A DNA stretch of 64,000 nucleotides from Microcaldota archaeon (GTDB taxonomy: Archaea; Micrarchaeota; Micrarchaeia; Anstonellales; J096), in NCBI GenBank assembly GCA_015522475.1, contig WAMF01000018.1, forward strand, positions 88,833 through 152,832, in the 5' to 3' direction. Shown here one piece after another: positions 33,600-42,562 of the stretch (positions are counted from its first letter, which is position 1; each line of letters starts with the position of its first letter). The notes below the pieces were generated by a model, which saw only the letters and a list, made by a program, of their open reading frames with translations, did not search any database and was not told the origin of the DNA. The translations under genes were made by a program, and so were the position numbers.

Positions 33600-33617
33600 T
33601 CGACGAGTTATCGTCGA
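33600..33617 (-). promoter_or_regulatory. 5'-terminal hairpin abutting the ribosome binding site
   Basis: Minus-strand TCGACGA-TAAC-TCGTCGA, a perfect 7-base-pair stem with a 4-base loop. Box A at 33637-33647 places transcription start near 33615, so the hairpin is at the very 5' end. Its last two bases begin the GAGGTG site. Possible translational control or mRNA stabilisation. Confidence 0.5.
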
Positions 33618-33636
33618 TTGAATGAGGAAGCATAAG

Positions 33637-33647
33637 GTTTAAAAAGC
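33637..33647 (-). promoter_or_regulatory. Box A promoter of the H1-like gene
   Basis: CTTTTTAAACC on the minus strand, about 52 bases upstream of ATG 33589; leader about 26 bases. Confidence 0.6.
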
Positions 33648-33700
33648 TATCGGAAATTTTGCCGTCGAAGCCCTCTCGAGCAAAAAAAGAAAAACAAAGC

Positions 33701-34381
33701 CTACACATCTAAAACCTTCTTTATCTCGTCTATAGGAATGGATGTCGTCAGTATCGGCACGCGCTCCCTCTCAGAAATTTTTAAGGCTAGTTCATCCACT
33801 TTTCCCAAGCCATGAAGTATGACCGCTTTCGGCTTAGCCTCGCTTACACGTATGACAATAAGGGGGCTTCTACCTGTACTCACGTCTAAGAATATAAATG
33901 CCTTATCCATAGCATGCATGCCCAAAAGTTTGAAGAGGTCATCGGGCATGTCAAGCATAACTCTAACGCTGTGAAGAAGCACGTAGCCATAGACGCGTGT
34001 TGTATCGAGCAAATCTTCGTTTGTTAGAACCTTCGCCTTGAGCATCTCAGCAAGCTCTCGAAGGGTAATGCTTGTAGAAAAATCGTGAACTTCAAAATAC
34101 TCTGAATGGTCTTCTTTTGCCTCTGTCAGCTTCTTGATTATATGGCCGCCTCTCTTTTGGTCTATTTCAAACAATGCCTCGACGAACCGTTTTATCACCT
34201 TAATGCCTGGATTAGGCCTCCTCCCACTTTCATAATCGCTTATTGTAGACGGCGAAACTTTAAGATATTTGGCTAGCTCCGACTGGTAAACTTCAAAAAC
34301 CTCTCGCCATTTACGCATAGCTAACCCCGGATTCTCTGCTAGCACAATATCTCCAACCATCATGGCCTTCAGTTTTTTCAT
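33701..34381 (-). CDS. Helix-turn-helix transcriptional regulator (COG1709-like)
   Basis: 226 residues. N-terminal XRE-type helix-turn-helix (about 20-75): LAMRKWREVFEVYQSELAKYLKVSPSTISDYESGRRPNPG. The remainder is an alpha/beta domain ending in SIPIDEIKKVLDV, the layout of the archaeal COG1709 predicted regulators. The ATG overlaps the preceding stop by 4 bases (ATGA) with GGTGGT upstream, so translation is coupled. Third gene of an operon with two unknown proteins. Confidence 0.75.
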   Translation of the reverse strand: MKKLKAMMVGDIVLAENPGLAMRKWREVFEVYQSELAKYLKVSPSTISDYESGRRPNPGIKVIKRFVEALFEIDQKRGGHIIKKLTEAKEDHSEYFEVHDFSTSITLRELAEMLKAKVLTNEDLLDTTRVYGYVLLHSVRVMLDMPDDLFKLLGMHAMDKAFIFLDVSTGRSPLIVIRVSEAKPKAVILHGLGKVDELALKISERERVPILTTSIPIDEIKKVLDV

Positions 34382-35640
34382 GGATGTACCACCACACCAA
34401 CATCTTTCTTAAAGAACTCTACAGAATAACTCTCCTTGAATGCTGCAGGAGGTATATCTTCCTCCCATTCGCTGTAAGAATACTTCACTTCAATATGCTT
34501 ATTGTCATGCCTATAAGCTACGCTTATATCTGAAGCATCTGTCTTTTTAAGCCTAACAGTCCGGAGAAGCTCACCCGTCTCTTCTTCGACAACTAAAGAA
34601 TCCTTTGTTATGGAAAGATAGAGCTTTCCTGTAGATGGCAAGCTTAAGACGACTGTAGCGAGGTCACTAACAATTTTATCTTTGATCTTCACATAGTCTA
34701 TACCTTCAAGCCAGTCTTTATTGAAGAGAGTTGGCTCCACAATAACTTCCCTTGTCAAAAAGCGGGATTTTTCGGAGAAACGCTCGTATACCTGCCTTAC
34801 ACGACCGCCCACATTCATAGCAAACTTAAAGCCGTCTTTCAAACCAATGACAAAATCAGCTAAGTAGAGAGCACGCGCTTTCTCGAGCGCAGGTAAGGAC
34901 GAAGAAAGCTCTGCGAAGAGGGGTGAGAAAAGTGTAGATGGTGAAGGAAAGAAGTTCTTGCCAGACGAAAGTCCGCCAAAGGCTTTACCAAACTTGGCTT
35001 TTGCTTGCGCCAACGCAACGACGACATTCGAGCTAGCCCTAAAGGAGATTGGTTTCCATCCAAAAAGCTCGTCTCCAACTTCTGCATAGATTGCTCTTGC
35101 CTTCGAAGGATTGAGAGGGACATAGGGCTTTGCATACTTTCCAAAGAGCTTTTCCATGAACCTATCCCTGCCAAGATGAAGCATGAAGGATTTGGAGTAA
35201 GGGGGATGTTTAATGGGCCACTTTTTGTCTTCGAAAATAAGTGCATCCTTGGTGCCTCCAACTACAGCTATTTCTGCATTGTCGCCGAAGAGATCCAAAA
35301 AAGGCTTTTTCACCTCACTCCATACATAAGCTGTATAAGTTGCGTCGTGGCAAGAAGGTTCGAGTGTCTCCACAAAAGAAATGAGAAGGTCTGACAAATA
35401 AAGCCCAACGGGATCTGCTAAATTGGCTAAGCTGACGATCCTCTGGCCCCTGCCTTCTTTAGCCTCTGACGGCAGCTCGTTGACAAGAGAAGCATCTACA
35501 AGTCCTGTCGGTGGCAAAATTTCGCCAAATATAGCCTTGAGCCTCTTGTATATATCCTCTATTTGGCCTTCAGTCTCAGCTTTGCCTTCGTTTTTGGCTC
35601 CTTCTCCATGCTGCCCATCCTTAGCCGTACGTCTAGACAA
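34378..35640 (-). CDS. Unknown protein, operon member
   Basis: 420 residues, mixed alpha/beta, not recognised. A Lys/Glu-rich N-terminal arm of about 25 residues precedes the main domain (blocks LLISFVETLEPSCHDATYTAYVWSEVKK and DNAEIAVVGGTKDALIF); Cys is rare. TTG at 35640 is the start, with a near-perfect GAGGTGAT just upstream; ATG is not available in frame nearby. The previous gene's stop TGA lies inside this binding site. Second gene of the operon. Confidence 0.65.
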   Translation of the reverse strand: MSRRTAKDGQHGEGAKNEGKAETEGQIEDIYKRLKAIFGEILPPTGLVDASLVNELPSEAKEGRGQRIVSLANLADPVGLYLSDLLISFVETLEPSCHDATYTAYVWSEVKKPFLDLFGDNAEIAVVGGTKDALIFEDKKWPIKHPPYSKSFMLHLGRDRFMEKLFGKYAKPYVPLNPSKARAIYAEVGDELFGWKPISFRASSNVVVALAQAKAKFGKAFGGLSSGKNFFPSPSTLFSPLFAELSSSLPALEKARALYLADFVIGLKDGFKFAMNVGGRVRQVYERFSEKSRFLTREVIVEPTLFNKDWLEGIDYVKIKDKIVSDLATVVLSLPSTGKLYLSITKDSLVVEEETGELLRTVRLKKTDASDISVAYRHDNKHIEVKYSYSEWEEDIPPAAFKESYSVEFFKKDVGVVVHP

Positions 35641-35644
35641 AACA

Positions 35645-36385
35645 TCACCTCATACAGTCTATGATATCTTTTATATACGCCTCATCCAGGGCGCCGAAGA
35701 GGAATATGAGCTCCTTAACTTTGTCTAAGAGGAGAAAAAATTCCCTGTGGTTCTTTGTGCGATGCGTAGCTTCCCTTAGCGCATACATAAGCTCCTTCAT
35801 CTGCGACGGAGAAAATGCTGCCATAAGTAGAGAAGGCAGAACAGCCTTGACAAAAAGCTCCCGTGTTAAAGGGTCGCTATTTTCAAGAATGGCCCCAAGG
35901 GTTTTGAATCCTTGGGAAAAGGAAAGTGTGGTTATAAGAGCTTTTACTTTATCTCTATCTTGGGAGAGTACTTTGAGCAAAAGGGATCGCATATCTGAAA
36001 TCTTGCCTATATGCCGCGTTATTATAGCTAAATTAAAGTTTCTATTGATGTAAAAGTTGTAGAGGGCTGGATTCTTTGCCATCTTCTTTAGAAGTGTCGA
36101 GAGCTGTGGCGAGAGCTCACTCACCCTTTTCGCAACCGCTGGTTTAAAAATGTCTGTCTCAGCGAATAGAATAGAGTAAAGCTGCCGTCTTTGAGCTGGC
36201 GTAAGCTCATCTACGGACAGAAGAAGGTTGGAAATGTCGCTTACGCAGGACTTGTATTCAGAAGCAAGTTTTTTGGGCGAGGAGCTTTTGACACCGGCTT
36301 GCTTTGCCTCTTCGTACAGCTTAAGTAACTCAGCATTTAGCTCCTTTTTTCTCTTAGGCGTCTTGACCTGCTTCTCTACAGTCAC
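35645..36385 (-). CDS. Helical protein of unknown function, operon leader
   Basis: 246 residues, mainly helical (LRHGYAEEAKQAG-type repeats absent; typical tracts are ELNAELLKLYEEAKQAGVKSSSPKK and RQLYSILFAETDIFKPAVAKR). Not recognised. GTG 36385 is chosen because a palindromic box A at 36406-36413 is 24-25 bases upstream; the frame remains open to 36517 inside the aminopeptidase gene, so it does not extend there. First gene of a three-gene operon ending in the COG1709-like regulator. Confidence 0.6.
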   Translation of the reverse strand: MTVEKQVKTPKRKKELNAELLKLYEEAKQAGVKSSSPKKLASEYKSCVSDISNLLLSVDELTPAQRRQLYSILFAETDIFKPAVAKRVSELSPQLSTLLKKMAKNPALYNFYINRNFNLAIITRHIGKISDMRSLLLKVLSQDRDKVKALITTLSFSQGFKTLGAILENSDPLTRELFVKAVLPSLLMAAFSPSQMKELMYALREATHRTKNHREFFLLLDKVKELIFLFGALDEAYIKDIIDCMR

Positions 36386-36405
36386 GGGCCTATTTCCGCC
36401 TCTCC

Positions 36406-36413
36406 ATTTAAAT
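36406..36413. promoter_or_regulatory. Single palindromic box A serving two divergent genes
   Basis: ATTTAAAT, a perfect palindrome, is centred 28.5 bases from the methionine aminopeptidase ATG (36438, plus) and 24.5 bases from the GTG at 36385 (minus). Both distances fit leaderless initiation, so one TATA element can direct both transcripts. Confidence 0.7.
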
Positions 36414-36437
36414 ACTTTAGCCTTTAAAAGAGCTTGG

Positions 36438-37340
36438 ATGGACGAAGTTAACAAAAAGCTAAGCTCTATGACAACAGAGACCATCAAAAAGGTGAGAGCA
36501 GTTGTCAAGCCGGGCAAGAAGCTCGTGGAGATTGCCGAAGAGGTAGAAAGCTTTATACATGAGCTAGGAGCAGTGCCAGCCTTCCCCGTAAATATAAGTA
36601 TAACGGAGATTGCTGCCCATTACACACCGAGTGCATACGACGAGCGTGAGCTGCCTGAAAGGGCATTGACAAAGGTGGACTTCGGCTTAGCCTACAAAGG
36701 GCAGATAAGCGACAATTCTATAAGCTTTGATTTCACCAACGAATACACTGAGCTTATAGAGGCAAGTAGAGCCGCTTTACGAGCAGCCGTCGAGAGAGTT
36801 AAACCAGGAGTTGAAGTGGCAGAGGTAAGCAAAGCCATAGAAGACACTATCAAAGAGAGGGGCCTAAAACCCATATCCAACCTTACAGGCCATAAAATAG
36901 AAGGGCTTATTCTCCATGCAGGTGTATCTATACCAAACGTTTACAGCCATGTCCATTATAGATTCAAAGAAGGAGACAAATTTGCCATAGAACCTTTTGT
37001 GACAACAACTAAAGGCGAAGGCCGAGTTGTTGACTTGAATGAGGCCGAGATATACTCTTACATAGGCGATGCTCATCTCCGCTTAAACGAGAGCCGGCTT
37101 TTGCTTGAGCACGTGAAAAAGGAATATGGTCCTCTTCCCTTTGCTGAGCGCTGGATATCACCTCTCATAAAAAGCAGGCTCATGTTCAAAGCCGCCATAA
37201 AAGAATTACTGAGCCAACATGCATTCGCCGCTTATCCCGTCCTTAAAGAAGCGCGCGGCGAGCCCGTAGCACAGACAGAAGTGACTATAATTGTAGAAAA
37301 AGATGGGGCCCATGTTTTGGGAGAAGGCATCATCGACTAA
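36438..37340 (+). CDS. map: Methionine aminopeptidase, type II
   Basis: 300 residues. Removes N-terminal methionine from new proteins in the cytosol. Metal ligands in order: D81 (KVDFG), D92 (GQISD), H152 (LTGHKI), E185 (AIEPF) and E281 (VAQTEV); substrate His61 in AAHYTP. The insertion typical of type II enzymes is present between about 195 and 260. ATG 36438 is fixed by the leaderless spacing to the box A. It fits with the translation genes around it. Confidence 0.94.
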   Translation: MDEVNKKLSSMTTETIKKVRAVVKPGKKLVEIAEEVESFIHELGAVPAFPVNISITEIAAHYTPSAYDERELPERALTKVDFGLAYKGQISDNSISFDFTNEYTELIEASRAALRAAVERVKPGVEVAEVSKAIEDTIKERGLKPISNLTGHKIEGLILHAGVSIPNVYSHVHYRFKEGDKFAIEPFVTTTKGEGRVVDLNEAEIYSYIGDAHLRLNESRLLLEHVKKEYGPLPFAERWISPLIKSRLMFKAAIKELLSQHAFAAYPVLKEARGEPVAQTEVTIIVEKDGAHVLGEGIID

Positions 37341-37448
37341 GGCAAAGAGGAGGAGGCACAAATAAGCTATTAATGCATATATCCAATAAGATGGAAAAGA
37401 ATACAAAGTTGCAAAGATATGAAAATTCTAGAAGCCCACTAAGGCCTC

Positions 37449-38558
37449 TTATGCTTGCTTAAGCCGACTAAGCTGATCCACAAGTTCTCTATATGTAAGT
37501 AAGTGTAGTATAGGCTTGCCAAAGAGCTCGTTGTCATCCGCTAAGCGAAGGCAGGCCGTGTCAATATAAACATCGAAGCTGTTGAAGTTTTCCAGCCCCT
37601 CTCTTGTAAATGTATTTGCCACCAATATGGCGGCTTGCTTACCCAGAGCCTCAAGTTCCCGCTTTATGTTTCTGGCGATGGCTATGCGGGACTGACCGGG
37701 CTTTGTCGAGAGAAGAATGCCAAAGCGCTCCGCCTGAATCGCTGCAGCTAAGGCGGCTTTCTGCCTTTTTCTGAGCCTTTCTATTTCAGCCCTTACATCC
37801 TTTGCTTTTCCCGTCATAGGATCAACAACAAACACGGCTTTTTTCTCCAAGGATTGCGTCGAGAGAGATAAAGCAGTGGCATGAAACAAGCCATCAGCCC
37901 ATATGAAATAAGCTTCTGCCTCTTTATCTAGAGCATTGGGATCACAACCCAAAATCTGCCCTGGCAGAAACGTATAGCTGCCTTTTTTATAAGTCACGCG
38001 CACGCCTCTTCCCTCGAGCTCCTCCACAATATCGTCGAAATAATGTATGTGCTGAGCCGTTGTGGCAAGAGAGACACACTTAAATTTTGAGCTCACAAAG
38101 TCCGCGAATGTAGAGATGGCGGCGATGTTTGGCTTAGCTCTGTAAGGGATGAATTCAACGCGAATGCCTTCACACACACCAATATATTCTGTCTCTGGAA
38201 GAACAGCCTCTAATTCTCCTTCATCTCTTCCTTCGCCTTTTCTCCCCGCTTCTTCTTTCTCTACATTCTCCAATTTTCCCCTTACAGCTCTAGGCCGCTC
38301 TTTGAAGCAAGGCAGAGGAAAGGGTAAGTGGCCAAAATGTATGAGTGTTTTTGCGCCTATGCGCTTGGCCTCATCAATAGCCAAATCGCAAGCGCCAAAG
38401 GAGAGGCCTGCAAACAAATAGACTTCATAGCCTTCTTTCTCTAAGCGCGTGGCATACGCCAAAGCCTCTTGCTTCAGGCCTTCTGGGAATTGCAGTAAAA
38501 TGGGTGAGTATGAGCGCCCTTTTAGATAAGCCGTTTTTTCCTTTGCCTTCTTGTTCAC
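37449..38558 (-). CDS. dph2: Diphthamide synthesis enzyme Dph2 (radical 4Fe-4S)
   Basis: 369 residues. Transfers the aminocarboxypropyl group of S-adenosylmethionine to the target histidine of elongation factor 2. The three cluster-binding cysteines are visible: C57 (FGACD), C205 (ILGCD) and C336 (DTACLR). Residues about 90-125 are a Lys/Glu/Gly-rich insertion. The start is GTG 38558 preceded by GGGGCGAT. It follows S7/S12, close to the usual neighbourhood of EF-2, although EF-2 itself is not here. Confidence 0.93.
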   Translation of the reverse strand: MNKKAKEKTAYLKGRSYSPILLQFPEGLKQEALAYATRLEKEGYEVYLFAGLSFGACDLAIDEAKRIGAKTLIHFGHLPFPLPCFKERPRAVRGKLENVEKEEAGRKGEGRDEGELEAVLPETEYIGVCEGIRVEFIPYRAKPNIAAISTFADFVSSKFKCVSLATTAQHIHYFDDIVEELEGRGVRVTYKKGSYTFLPGQILGCDPNALDKEAEAYFIWADGLFHATALSLSTQSLEKKAVFVVDPMTGKAKDVRAEIERLRKRQKAALAAAIQAERFGILLSTKPGQSRIAIARNIKRELEALGKQAAILVANTFTREGLENFNSFDVYIDTACLRLADDNELFGKPILHLLTYRELVDQLSRLKQA

Positions 38559-38689
38559 AACATCGCCCCAGCATGTAAAGGGAGAAAAAGATTATAATTG
38601 AAGGGTAAAAAAGAAGCGCCAAAATAAAAAGATGAAGGCCAAAGAAGAAAAGAAAAGGGAAGGAAAACAAATACCTCTCCTTTGGGAGA

Positions 38690-39295
38690 TTACCTGGCTG
38701 CCTTTGCCATTCTCTCTATTTCATCCTTTCTCTTTATGGCATAACTGTTGTGGACGTCGTTGTCAGCAGCAGCTATGATCTCATCAGCTAGCGTCTCCTC
38801 AAGTTGCTTGTTTGTGTTAAATGCTTTCATCAAAGCAGATAATGAAAGATTTCTCAAAGCAATGTCGATGCGGCGAGTAGCTGACAAATCAACAGAAATC
38901 TGGTAGTTAACACCACCCATCTGCACTCTTGTAACACCTTCCCGAGGAGCAGAATTCTCGACGGCATTTACAAGAACTTGTATAGGATTCTTCTTTGTCC
39001 TCTTGGCTACAATGTCAAAGCTCTTCTCGACAACCTTCATAGCATGGAGTTTTTTGCCTTGGAGTCTGCCGTGCGTCCTTATAACCTTCCCACCGACTTT
39101 TTCACCGGTTCCTCCACGCATGAGCTTGTTTATGAGCCTCTCGACTAGGTTAACCTTTATCTTCTGAAGACCTCTCTTCGCATGCCTTCCAAAAGAGTGG
39201 GGCACAGACAAAGGCTTCAGAGAAACAACCTGCTCTATACTTGAGTCAGTAAACTTGACACCTTCATAATCCCATTTTCCAAACAACTTTGCCAT
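38690..39295 (-). CDS. rps7: 30S ribosomal protein S7 (uS7)
   Basis: 201 residues, the archaeal length. Blocks: LFGKWDYEGVKFTDSSIEQ, HSFGRHAKRGLQKIKVNLVERLINKLMRGG, and AVENSAPREGVTRVQMGGVNYQ. ATG 39295 has GGTGATTG upstream. It follows S12 as in the str-type cluster; fusA is absent. Confidence 0.96.
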   Translation of the reverse strand: MAKLFGKWDYEGVKFTDSSIEQVVSLKPLSVPHSFGRHAKRGLQKIKVNLVERLINKLMRGGTGEKVGGKVIRTHGRLQGKKLHAMKVVEKSFDIVAKRTKKNPIQVLVNAVENSAPREGVTRVQMGGVNYQISVDLSATRRIDIALRNLSLSALMKAFNTNKQLEETLADEIIAAADNDVHNSYAIKRKDEIERMAKAAR

Positions 39296-39411
39296 ACAAT
39301 CACCTTTTTTCAACCTTCCATAATCCTTCTTGCATTATCCTTCTTTTTTTGTCTTATTTCCTCTCGTGGCTTCTGATACTTCCAAGCTACTAGGCTAAGC
39401 TCTTCAGCTCA

Positions 39412-39858
39412 TTACCTCTTAGGCTTCTCCCTCTTGCCCTTTCTCATGGCTTGGAGGTCCACACCGTTGACGCTGACTATTTTGTAACGCACACCAGGAA
39501 TAGAACCCATCTGACCTTTCTGAGAACCGCCAAGGCCCGCTATAACAACCTCATCGTGCTCGTTTATGTACGTTATGGCTTTGTCCCTAGGGGCGTGCGC
39601 TGTGACAACTCTGCCGTTCTTCTTAAGCTGAACCTTTACACACTTTATAAGACCTGAGTGGGGCTGCTTCTGCTCTAGGACAACCTTTTCTATAACAATG
39701 CCAGAAGCCATAGGAGCTCCTTGAAGAGCATCATACTTCTTCTTCAGTTTGAGCTTCTTGGCCTTCCAGCGCTTGCTGAGCCACTTGTACTTTCTGCGTT
39801 TTCTGGCTAGATTCCTACCTGCATACTCGCCATTAGCACCTTTACTTCTCTTACTCAT
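39412..39858 (-). CDS. rps12: 30S ribosomal protein S12 (uS12)
   Basis: 148 residues. Decoding-centre protein; HAPRDKAITYINEHDEVVIAGLGGSQKGQMGSIPGVRYKIVSVNGV and the QKQPHSGLIKCVKVQL motif. GAGGGATATTC precedes ATG 39858, with a box A at 39900-39911. Divergent from the ValRS gene. Confidence 0.97.
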   Translation of the reverse strand: MSKRSKGANGEYAGRNLARKRRKYKWLSKRWKAKKLKLKKKYDALQGAPMASGIVIEKVVLEQKQPHSGLIKCVKVQLKKNGRVVTAHAPRDKAITYINEHDEVVIAGLGGSQKGQMGSIPGVRYKIVSVNGVDLQAMRKGKREKPKR

Positions 39859-39899
39859 GAATATCCCTCACGATTGTGTGCCAAGATTTAGCAGGAAAA

Positions 39900-39911
39900 G
39901 ATTTTAAATAG
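39900..39911 (-). promoter_or_regulatory. Box A promoter of rps12
   Basis: CTATTTAAAATC on the minus strand, about 47 bases upstream of ATG 39858; leader of about 20 bases that carries GAGGGA. Confidence 0.55.
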
Positions 39912-39996
39912 TTGGGGTAGGGCCATTAGTTTTATGAATTACAGCCTGCCCGCTTTATCCAAACTAACTCCATCCCTGCCCTCTTTGCCACAACCC

Positions 39997-40004
39997 TTTA
40001 AAGA
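39997..40004 (+). promoter_or_regulatory. Box A promoter of valS
   Basis: CTTTAAAG is centred 25.5 bases upstream of ATG 40026, so valS is predicted leaderless. Confidence 0.6.
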
Positions 40005-40025
40005 CTTATCGACAAAAAAGAGGCC

Positions 40026-42437
40026 ATGGAAGGTAACAACTCAGCTTCATTGGAGAAAAGGCTAGAGCGCTACGACAAAAAGATAGAAGAGGAGCTCGTC
40101 GAGCAGTGGGAGAAGGAAGCTCTCTATAGGTTTGTAGATGATGGTAAAGCGCCAGTATACGTAATTGATTCTCCTCCTCCTTTCACGTCTGGTAAGCTCC
40201 ACATGGGGCATATTCTCTCTTTCACAATGTTCGACATCGTAGCCCGTTTTAAACGCATGAGTGGATACCACGTGCTCTACGCACAGGGTTGGGATACGCA
40301 GGGCTTTCCTACAGAAGTGAAAGTCGAGAGAAAGTATGGACGCTTGCCCAGAGAGCAATTCATAGAAAAATGTCACGAATGGACGCGCGAATACATGGAA
40401 TACATGCGACAGCAGGCAAAACGCTTCGGCTTCTCAGCCGATTGGACGCGCGAATATGCGACGCTCAAACCAGAGTATCACAAAAAAGTGCAGCTCTCTC
40501 TCATAGAGATGTACAAAAAAGGCGACGTGTACACGGCTGAGCACCCTGTTTATTGGTGTCCTCATTGCCATTCTGCTTTGGCTAAGGCTGAGCTCGAGGA
40601 GGCTGAAAAAGAAGGTACATTGTGGGACTTGCGGTTCGAAGTGGAGGGAAAGCCCCTTGTGGTTGCTACGACGAGGCCAGAGTTGTTGCACGCTGTCGTG
40701 GCTGTTGCTGTTCATCCGGACGACGAGCGCTACAAAAACCTCATAGGCAAAACAGTAAAAACGCCCTTAGGCAAAGAGGTTCCTCTCATAGCTGATAAAG
40801 ACGTTGACATGGAGTTCGGCACGGGCGTCGTCATGATTGCTACATTCGGCGATAAACAGGATGTTGTTTGGATGTACAGGCACAAACTGCCATATATAAA
40901 AGCCATGGATGAAAACGGCAGGCTCATAAATGCGGGTGAATTTAACGGCCTCAAAGTGGATGAAGCAAAGAAAGCCGTCATAGAAAAACTGAAAGCAGAG
41001 GGCAAAGTGCTCGGCGAGAAAAAGCTGAAACAGGTCGTAAAAATCCACGACCGTTGCAAAAGGCCTGTCGAGCTTCTCATGAGCAAACAGTGGTTCGCCA
41101 AACTCTTGCCGTATAAAGACGAAATAAAAAAAGCAGCTCAGGAGATAGAGTGGCATCCGGACTTTGGTATATACTACTTACTCGATTGGCTTAATACCCT
41201 AGAATGGGATTGGGTTATAAGCAGGCAAAGGTACTTTGGCACGCCTCTGCCCTTTTATGTCTGCCCTAAGTGTGGACATACGGTGGCAGCAGACGAAGAT
41301 GAGTTGCCTTTTTATCCCGAAAACGCAAAGCCCAAGAAATGTCCAAAATGCGGGGCTGAGATGAAGCCAGAAGAAGCGGTGGCAGATTGTTGGGTTGACT
41401 CAAGCATAACACCTCTCATCGTGGCTCGATGGCCCGAAGACGGCTGGAAAAAATACTATCCAAGTGACTTGAGGCCACAAGGTATAGAAATCGTGAGGAC
41501 GTGGGCCTTTTACACAATATACAGGGGCCTTCGCCTAACGGGAGAGAAACCCTTCAAGCACGTTTTGCTCCATGGCCACGTCATGGGGCCAGATGGTAAA
41601 AAGATGAGTAAAAGCCTCGGCAACGTCGTAGATCCTAAAGAGCTACTTGAAAAATACAGTGCAGATGCCATAAGATTATGGGTGGCTTTCAGCGGTAGCC
41701 TCGAGAAAGACAGGCCTTTTAAATACGACCAAGTAAAGAGAATGCAGAGCCTCGTCAATAAGATATGGAATGCCTCGCGTTTTGTTGAGATGGTTACAGA
41801 GGACTACGAAGGGGAGAACGAGGAAAAGGAAGAAGGAAAAGAGAAGATAGAGCTCACACCTACAGACAAATGGATCTTAAGCAGGCTTAACAAAGTTATG
41901 GAGGAGTATGTGCCAGCAATGGAAGAGTTTGACTTTTATAAAGCTGTTACTGCGTTGACAAACTTTTTCTGGGGAGAATTCTGCGACAACTACTTGGAAT
42001 TTGTGAAATACCGCGTTTACAACGACGTGAGTAAAAAGGCAGCCCAAAAGACACTCAAAACTGTGTTAAAGGCAGTGCTAAAGCTGTATGCGCCGTTTGC
42101 GCCGTTTGCAACCGACTACATATATCGACATATGTTTGGAAAAACACTGCATAAAGGACCTATGCCAGACAAGCAAAGCTTCGTCTTCGACGAAAAGAGT
42201 ATGAAATGGGGCAGCGACTTGAAGGGAGTGGCTGAGCTCATAAGAAAGAAAAAGAAAGAACTTAACCTCTCTATGAAAGCTGCTTTAGAAGAAATAGAGC
42301 TCAACGGCGAAGGCATGAGCGAAGACGAGAAAGAATATTTAGAGAATGAAATGAAGTCCATATTCAACGTTGAGCATGTGAAATGGGTCGTAAGCACAGA
42401 CAAAACAAACAAAGATGAACATGCAGAAAAGCCATAG
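40026..42437 (+). CDS. valS: Valyl-tRNA synthetase
   Basis: 803 residues. Class I synthetase: HMGH at about 59-62, a CP1 editing domain with ATTRPEL (about 215), a zinc ribbon with CPKCGH (about 413) and CPKCGA (about 441), KMSKS at about 525-530, and a C-terminal helical anticodon domain. It lacks the long bacterial C-terminal coiled coil, normal for archaeal enzymes. Aspects FTSGKLHMGHILSFTMFDIVARFKRMSGYHV and the Asp-rich GEGENEEKEEG linker near 600 are visible. Leaderless, from the box A at 39997-40004. Confidence 0.96.
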   Translation: MEGNNSASLEKRLERYDKKIEEELVEQWEKEALYRFVDDGKAPVYVIDSPPPFTSGKLHMGHILSFTMFDIVARFKRMSGYHVLYAQGWDTQGFPTEVKVERKYGRLPREQFIEKCHEWTREYMEYMRQQAKRFGFSADWTREYATLKPEYHKKVQLSLIEMYKKGDVYTAEHPVYWCPHCHSALAKAELEEAEKEGTLWDLRFEVEGKPLVVATTRPELLHAVVAVAVHPDDERYKNLIGKTVKTPLGKEVPLIADKDVDMEFGTGVVMIATFGDKQDVVWMYRHKLPYIKAMDENGRLINAGEFNGLKVDEAKKAVIEKLKAEGKVLGEKKLKQVVKIHDRCKRPVELLMSKQWFAKLLPYKDEIKKAAQEIEWHPDFGIYYLLDWLNTLEWDWVISRQRYFGTPLPFYVCPKCGHTVAADEDELPFYPENAKPKKCPKCGAEMKPEEAVADCWVDSSITPLIVARWPEDGWKKYYPSDLRPQGIEIVRTWAFYTIYRGLRLTGEKPFKHVLLHGHVMGPDGKKMSKSLGNVVDPKELLEKYSADAIRLWVAFSGSLEKDRPFKYDQVKRMQSLVNKIWNASRFVEMVTEDYEGENEEKEEGKEKIELTPTDKWILSRLNKVMEEYVPAMEEFDFYKAVTALTNFFWGEFCDNYLEFVKYRVYNDVSKKAAQKTLKTVLKAVLKLYAPFAPFATDYIYRHMFGKTLHKGPMPDKQSFVFDEKSMKWGSDLKGVAELIRKKKKELNLSMKAALEEIELNGEGMSEDEKEYLENEMKSIFNVEHVKWVVSTDKTNKDEHAEKP

Positions 42438-42562
42438 GTTTAAAACGATTTTGGCAGATGAAAGGTCTACAATCGCATAGCTAGCCGCGTGCCACTAATC
42501 CATTAATCTGACGGGCTGCCGGTTAGCACAAAGATGTAAAAAAAAAGTATGAGGTGTGTCTC

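Noticed and set aside
35661..36053. 130-residue open frame opposite the operon leader gene
   Set aside because: No binding site and fully inside a better-supported gene.
37374..37463. 29-residue frame after map with GAGGAGGAGG upstream
   Set aside because: The binding site is too far from the ATG, and it runs into the Dph2 3' end.
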